From DAMBHY01 sp032068765 (GTDB lineage Bacteria > Bacteroidota > Bacteroidia > Bacteroidales > Dysgonomonadaceae), in contig DAMBHY010000007.1 of NCBI GenBank assembly GCA_032068765.1, positions 1-64,000 on the forward strand: DNA of 64,000 nucleotides, read 5' to 3'. Of this stretch, positions 59,633 through 64,000 are shown piece after piece. Each line of letters opens with the position of its first letter. The first letter of the stretch is position 1. The position numbers and the translations under genes are program-made. The notes under the pieces are model-generated. The model was not told the origin of the DNA and ran no database searches. It saw only the letters and a list, made by a program, of their open reading frames with translations.

Positions 59633-62600
59633 TTAAACTCTCCCCCCAATCCCTTTAAACTTCTCAACAAAAGCACTAATTTTCTGAAATACGCTTTGCT
59701 TTTTAGTTAGATATTGAGGGTTAAGTGGACTCATCTTTGGTAAAATAGAGTTGAGCTCCGTTCCATTTTCGCTTGCGTATTCCTTTTTCAATGAGGTGGT
59801 GATATAACGTTTTGCCTCTTCTTGATTAAGTTGTTCACTCGCGATGAGTTGTGCCGCTTCTTCTTTTTGCTTTTCCTGTGCATATAAGAAGAAAGAATCG
59901 ATAATGCTCGCTTTATCTTTTATATTATCAAGGTCTGTTTGATTAATAAAGTCCACAATCAGCCCTTCTTTGGCTCTGTTTTCCACACTTCCTCTGATGA
60001 TGCGGCGCATTTCTTCCACCAGTTCAGCCTTATTCTTGTTTTTTTTGTTATGGTCAAATATCAATTCCAGAATATAATCAAGATTGATTTCCTGCGATTT
60101 CAGCAAATCCACTTCGAAAACCACATCATCCCAGTCTAGTGTAGTTTGTTCGGCTTCTTCACCTTTTCGTTGATCTCTCAACCAATCACGAATGTCGTTG
60201 TATTTAGATTTGTAGTCTTGAACCAATCTGTCAGGCAGAACGTCAATCTCTTTCAGCAGTTCCATATCCTTATCTGTCAGGAAATGTGATTTCTTGAAAG
60301 CTTCCACTTCCTCCTGATTTTCGAGGTCGATGTGTTGCAATTCCTTTAAATTGGAAAACTCGTCATAGTTTTGAAGTATATTTTCAATACGCAGATATTC
60401 TCCGAAAACTTTAGCGAATTCTTTCTTATCCGCTTCTCTGAATATTTCGTCAGGAGAGGGAAATTTATGGCGTAAGTCCTCCACCACATCGCGATATCCG
60501 CGATGTGCTTTCCCCGTGATAATATCGGTAAATCCTTGTAAATATTCCTTGAAACTTTTTTCCAGAATAATATCGCGGGTGTTTTTCTTGCCGAACAGAG
60601 TTATCGAGTCAATGGTAGCTTGTTCTAAATCGCGGAATGTAATTATATTACCGAAAGTTTTGGTGGCGTCATAAATGCGGTTGGTTCGGGAAAAAGCCTG
60701 CAGCAATCCGTGATACCTCAGGTTCTTGTCAACGAAAAGGGTATTGAGCTGTTGTGCGTCGAAACCGGTTAGAAACATCCCCACCACAATCACCAAATCA
60801 ATCTTTTCTTCTTCCGGAAGCTTGCGTCCTTCATTGTCCACACCTTTCACGCGTCGTGCCAAATCTTTGTAATAATTTTCAAACTCTTTGCTGTCCACGC
60901 TGTAGCTGGTACGAAACATAGCGTTGTAGTCGTTAATGGCTTTTTCCAAAAATTCCTTGGCAGAACTGTTCAAAGCGGTAGGTTCGAAACTTTCATCCTG
61001 AATATCACCTATGGCGTCTTGTTCTTCGTTGGCCGTAAAAGAATAGATAGTCGCTATTTTAAGCGGATGTTCACGTTCTTTTTGCAGCTTCATCAATTCT
61101 TCGTAATACAATTTTGCCGCTTCTACGCTATTGACGGCAAACATGGCGTTAAAACCGTTGTTGCTTCCGAACGTACGGTGCGTTTTGATAGCGAAATTGT
61201 TGAGGATGTATTGTGATATCTCTTTAATACGTGCTGGATGGAGTAACGCCTGTTTGTTTTCAGCGGCGGTCAGTTTCTTTTCGTCCTGTTCTTTTTCTAT
61301 GCTTTTGAACTTTGGGCGCACATTATTATAATCTACTTTGAACTTCAATACCTTATTGTCGCGAATGGCATCTGTGATGACATACGCGTGCAGTTCGTTG
61401 CCGAACACGCTGGCTGTAGTTTCAGCTCCCAAGGCATTTTCCTGAAAGATGGGCGTTCCTGTAAAACCGAACTGATAATATTTTTTGAATTTCTTTCGTA
61501 ACAGCTTTTGCGCTTCTCCAAACTGTGAGCGGTGAGCCTCATCGAAAATGAACACTACTTGTTTCTGATAAATAGGCAGATTGTTTTCGCTCTTCATCAA
61601 ATTGTTAAGTTTCTGAAGAGTAGTTACTATGATTTTGTTGTCATCCTTTTCGATGTTGCGTTTCAGTCCTTCCGTACTGGCGGAGCCGTTGACACTGTCT
61701 GGCGAAAACCGCTGATATTCTTTCATGGTCTGATAGTCCAGGTCTTTTCTGTCTACCACAAAGAACACTTTGTCAATAAAATCCAGTTGCGTGGCAAGAC
61801 GCGCCGCCTTGAAACTTGTCAGTGTCTTGCCGGAACCGGTGGTATGCCACACGTAGCCTCCACCTTCTGGTGTAGACCATTTTCTGGCGTTATACGAGCT
61901 TTGTATTTTCCACAATAGTCTTTCCGTTGCGGCTATTTGATAAGGGCGCATTATCAAAAGTGTGTCCGTAACATCTAGAACGGAGTAAGTAAAAAGCACA
62001 TTCAGCAATGTGTTTTTCTGAAAAAATGTAGCCGTAAAGTCTTTCAGGTCTTCTATCGCCAGGTTGTCCGCTTTTGCCCAGTTCATCGTAAAGTCGAAAC
62101 TATTTTTATTTCTTTTTACGGTATTAGCAAAATAGCGGGTATCTCCTCCGTTTGAGATGACGAAGAGCTGTACATATTTAAAAAGAGAATTGTCGCTGTT
62201 GAAACTTTCTTTTGAATAGCGGTGTATTTGGTTGAACGCTTCACGAATGGCTACGCCGCGCTTCTTCAGTTCTATCTGCACAAGTGGCAGACCGTTTATC
62301 AGGATGGTTACGTCATATCTGTTGACATGTTTGCCTTTTTGCTCATACTGATTCATCACCTGCACCTTGTTGCGTACAAGATTCTTTTTGTCCACCAGAT
62401 AGATGTTTTGGATATGCCCATCGTCAAAGATAAAATCATGGATATGATTATCATGTATTTTCCGAGACTTTTCTACAATAGTATCGCCGGGTTTGTCCAC
62501 ATACTCTTCAAGAAACCGCGTCCATTCATTGCCGTTGAATTTCATATTGTTGAGCGACTCTAACTGCACACGCAGGTTTGCCAACATCTCTTCCTTGCTT

Positions 62601-62773
62601 TTAAATGTAGGCAGAGCTTCATAACCCTGACTTATCAGGTCTTCGATAAATTCTTTTTCGAGTGCCGCCTCCGATTGAAAACCGTTGGGCGTGTCCGAAA
62701 CTGTGGAAATCTTGGTGTAGCTGTCCAATACTATAAAGTTATTGGACTCTGCGATGGTACTGTATGTGTTCAT
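59633..62773 (-). CDS. hsdR: Type I restriction endonuclease subunit R
   Basis: This is a 1046-residue HsdR. The N-terminal PD-(D/E)xK nuclease region has RYDVTILINGLPLVQIELKK near residues 153-172. The SF2 translocase has Walker A in HTTGSGKT at about 308-315 and a DEAH box in IFDEAHRSQFGEA at about 411. Later motifs include FTGTPIF and GLLQAFSRTNRIYD. A C-terminal helical domain runs from about 780. It cleaves unmodified DNA after translocation with HsdM and HsdS. Length is normal. The start lies 15 bp from the outer end of a hairpin repeat. Confidence 0.95.
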   Translation of the reverse strand: MNTYSTIAESNNFIVLDSYTKISTVSDTPNGFQSEAALEKEFIEDLISQGYEALPTFKSKEEMLANLRVQLESLNNMKFNGNEWTRFLEEYVDKPGDTIVEKSRKIHDNHIHDFIFDDGHIQNIYLVDKKNLVRNKVQVMNQYEQKGKHVNRYDVTILINGLPLVQIELKKRGVAIREAFNQIHRYSKESFNSDNSLFKYVQLFVISNGGDTRYFANTVKRNKNSFDFTMNWAKADNLAIEDLKDFTATFFQKNTLLNVLFTYSVLDVTDTLLIMRPYQIAATERLLWKIQSSYNARKWSTPEGGGYVWHTTGSGKTLTSFKAARLATQLDFIDKVFFVVDRKDLDYQTMKEYQRFSPDSVNGSASTEGLKRNIEKDDNKIIVTTLQKLNNLMKSENNLPIYQKQVVFIFDEAHRSQFGEAQKLLRKKFKKYYQFGFTGTPIFQENALGAETTASVFGNELHAYVITDAIRDNKVLKFKVDYNNVRPKFKSIEKEQDEKKLTAAENKQALLHPARIKEISQYILNNFAIKTHRTFGSNNGFNAMFAVNSVEAAKLYYEELMKLQKEREHPLKIATIYSFTANEEQDAIGDIQDESFEPTALNSSAKEFLEKAINDYNAMFRTSYSVDSKEFENYYKDLARRVKGVDNEGRKLPEEEKIDLVIVVGMFLTGFDAQQLNTLFVDKNLRYHGLLQAFSRTNRIYDATKTFGNIITFRDLEQATIDSITLFGKKNTRDIILEKSFKEYLQGFTDIITGKAHRGYRDVVEDLRHKFPSPDEIFREADKKEFAKVFGEYLRIENILQNYDEFSNLKELQHIDLENQEEVEAFKKSHFLTDKDMELLKEIDVLPDRLVQDYKSKYNDIRDWLRDQRKGEEAEQTTLDWDDVVFEVDLLKSQEINLDYILELIFDHNKKNKNKAELVEEMRRIIRGSVENRAKEGLIVDFINQTDLDNIKDKASIIDSFFLYAQEKQKEEAAQLIASEQLNQEEAKRYITTSLKKEYASENGTELNSILPKMSPLNPQYLTKKQSVFQKISAFVEKFKGIGGRV

Positions 62774-62802
62774 ATATTTTTAATTGTTGTCTGAATTTAA
62801 TT

Positions 62803-62886
62803 GTCAGAATTAGGATTTTTAGGATGAATGGATTTAAGGATTATAAAATCCTATCATCATATAATTTTACAAATCTTAATTCAGAC
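62803..62886. repeat. Hairpin repeat, left copy, flanking the GxxExxY gene
   Basis: Ends GTCAGAATTA and TAATTCAGAC are inverted repeats with one mismatch; inner GGATT/AATCC blocks give a long imperfect hairpin. A 19-bp core AATCCTATCATCATATAAT (62847-62865) is identical to that of the right copy. An extra GTCTGAATT at 62789-62797 is the perfect complement of the last nine bases. Confidence 0.85.
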
Positions 62887-63270
62887 TTTTTTATTCTCCG
62901 GATGATTAATATTATATACTCTTTTAAATTCCAAACTTTTAGAACCAAAATTGATAAGCAATCCAATAGGTAAATTATATGCCTGACAATAGTTCATGGC
63001 TTGTGCAAGATGAACATCTTCCAATTTTGTCAGTGCTTTCAGCTCTACCATGATGCAATCTTCTACAAAAAAATCAACGCGACGTGTGCCAATATCATAA
63101 CATTCATAAAAGATACTCATTTCCATCTCACGTTGATATTGGATGCCTTGTTTGTCAAATTCTATGGCAAGGGCGCGCTGGTAAATGACTTCCTGAAAAC
63201 CATTCCCCAACGTACTGTGCACCTTCATTGCACAACCAATTATTTTATGTGTCAATTCTTCGTATTTCAT
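62881..63270 (-). CDS. GxxExxY family protein
   Basis: This is a 129-residue protein with the family signature GNGFQEVIYQRAL (G-x-x-E-x-x-Y), then EMEMSIFYECYDIGTRRVDFFVEDCIMVELKAL. The D...E-x-K there looks like a PD-(D/E)xK nuclease core, and LAQAMNYCQAYNLPIGLLINFG follows. The biochemical role is not established. It lies between hsdS and hsdR in the same direction and is bracketed by two copies of a hairpin repeat; its stop codon is within the left copy. This suggests a small mobile or repeat-associated cassette inserted in a restriction locus. Confidence 0.9.
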   Translation of the reverse strand: MKYEELTHKIIGCAMKVHSTLGNGFQEVIYQRALAIEFDKQGIQYQREMEMSIFYECYDIGTRRVDFFVEDCIMVELKALTKLEDVHLAQAMNYCQAYNLPIGLLINFGSKSLEFKRVYNINHPENKKV

Positions 63271-63283
63271 TGTGTCAATTATT

Positions 63284-63368
63284 GTCAGAATTAAGATTAG
63301 ATAGATTAAAGGATTTTAGGATTTTTTTAATCCTATCATCATATAATCCTAAAAATCATAATTCAGAC
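63284..63368. repeat. Hairpin repeat, right copy, flanking the GxxExxY gene
   Basis: It is 85 bp with ends GTCAGAATTA and TAATTCAGAC as in the left copy, in the same orientation, and shares the 19-bp core (63329-63347). Its right end supplies the last three codons (Ser-Glu-Leu) and the stop of hsdS. Confidence 0.85.
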
Positions 63369-64000
63369 GATGGGAAGCTAAACAACATCTCCCTATAATA
63401 CTCATACTGTTGCTGACGCAAAGTAATTTCCTTGGGCAATCCTTCCGTAAGGGACGTGGTGAGCGTATCGAATTTATCAAGGATGGATACGATACGTTCT
63501 TGCTCGGATAGTGGGGGAATAGGGATTTTCAAACTCTTGACTATTTTCGAGTTAATGTTTGTTTGAGAACCAGCTCCCAGAGATTTGATATACTCATATT
63601 GATTTGATAAATAGTAATAAACATATTTGTAATTTGCTAAAGTTTCATCTACTTCAATATTGGCACATGCTTGGTTTGTTGCCAATGGGATTTTATTTAT
63701 AGCAATTTTACCTACAGTAGCACCATACATAGCAATTATCACACAATTTGCAGGAATAATTTTAGCACTTGAACTTTGTAACCCATCTTCCGTTATTTTT
63801 ATATCAGTATTCCAAATATCACAGAAATTAACTTCTTGTGTACGTAGCCAAGGTATTGTACCTCCATAATATTCTGGAAAACTTGTACTTGGCGTACCCC
63901 CTGAGGAAATTTTGACAGCTACTTCCCCCAGCGTCTTCCATTCCACATCATCACCAACGGAGAGCAATTCGTCTCGATAATATTCATATTGCAATTTTCT
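63356..64000 (-). CDS. hsdS: Type I restriction specificity subunit, partial
   Basis: The frame is open to the window edge, so this is the C-terminal part (about 214 residues) of HsdS. It contains the central conserved helix end LQYEYYRDELLS, one whole target recognition domain (WKTLGEVAVKISSGGTPSTS through KSLKIPIPPLSEQERIVSIL) and the second conserved helix ending RQQQYEYYREMLFSFP. The first recognition domain lies beyond the window. HsdS determines the DNA target of the HsdMRS complex. The natural end near LLSFP is followed by a few residues encoded by the flanking hairpin repeat. Confidence 0.93.
   Translation of the reverse strand, partial: RKLQYEYYRDELLSVGDDVEWKTLGEVAVKISSGGTPSTSFPEYYGGTIPWLRTQEVNFCDIWNTDIKITEDGLQSSSAKIIPANCVIIAMYGATVGKIAINKIPLATNQACANIEVDETLANYKYVYYYLSNQYEYIKSLGAGSQTNINSKIVKSLKIPIPPLSEQERIVSILDKFDTLTTSLTEGLPKEITLRQQQYEYYREMLFSFPSSEL

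Noticed and set aside
63356..63994. Complete short hsdS starting at a TTG near the window edge
   Set aside because: The frame stays open through the last base, and the region before it is the central conserved helix of HsdS, so the gene is simply cut by the window.
1..64000. tRNA, rRNA, transposase, integrase or toxin-antitoxin genes
   Set aside because: None of the diagnostic sequences or folds was seen when reading both strands; a covariance-model search would be needed to exclude short non-coding RNAs.

Overview
The window reads as an ordinary chromosomal segment of an AT-rich member of the Bacteroidota, most likely Bacteroidales. Supporting signs are the V-type ATPase operon with a DUF2764 subunit, promoters of the TTTG...TAnnTTTG type, an OmpA porin with thrombospondin type 3 repeats, long (about 660 residue) urocanase, many DUF families typical of the phylum, and GxxExxY genes set in hairpin repeats. 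Genus cannot be fixed from the sequence alone. There are no rRNA or tRNA genes, no CRISPR array and no recognisable transposase.

Layout. 1-421: decaying 42-bp tandem repeat array running off the left edge. 453-8872 (minus): a tightly overlapping surface-polysaccharide operon with two GT4, one GT2, one GT8 and one GT14-type transferase, two tandem acyltransferase-3 proteins and a Wzy-like membrane protein. 8975-12028 (minus): OmpA-type protein and an MsbA-like ABC exporter. 12156-13307: two small membrane-anchored proteins. 13322-18741 (minus): GNAT, DsbA/FrnE-like protein, and DUF2007 - AI-2E transporter - ClpC. 18839-24783 (plus): SDR and S9 peptidase, groES-groEL behind a sigma-54-type promoter, DUF4298. 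24784-25471: non-coding, with a 41-bp decaying tandem array and an interspersed palindrome. 25472-28470 (minus): macro domain - MATE - LOG operon. 28748-36242 (plus): V-ATPase operon E-DUF2764-A-B-D-I-K. 36353-39465: secreted repeat protein, then DMP19-like - lipoprotein - CDF on minus. 39588-40832: DUF1015. 41058-50101 (minus): histidine utilisation operon hutU - ftcD - pnuC - hutI - fchA - hutH - MFS, behind a well-formed promoter. 50251-53368: cutC and a GH20 hexosaminidase. 53504-57770: nfo, YbjQ family protein, PhoB/PhoR-like two-component pair, a small unknown. 57993-59435: OmpA/TSP3 protein. 59633-64000 (minus): type I restriction genes hsdR and a partial hsdS, with a GxxExxY gene bracketed by hairpin repeats between them.

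How parts fit together. The hut genes form a complete route from histidine to glutamate plus one-carbon units, with a nicotinamide riboside carrier and an MFS carrier built into the transcription unit. The V-ATPase K subunit keeps all side-chain ligands of the Na+ site known from Enterococcus NtpK, so a sodium-coupled enzyme is predicted. The most unusual structures are the two decaying 41/42-bp tandem arrays and the repeat-GxxExxY-repeat cassette, whose repeats supply the stop codons of both hsdS and the GxxExxY gene. I did not find a convincing wholly new defence or mobile system.
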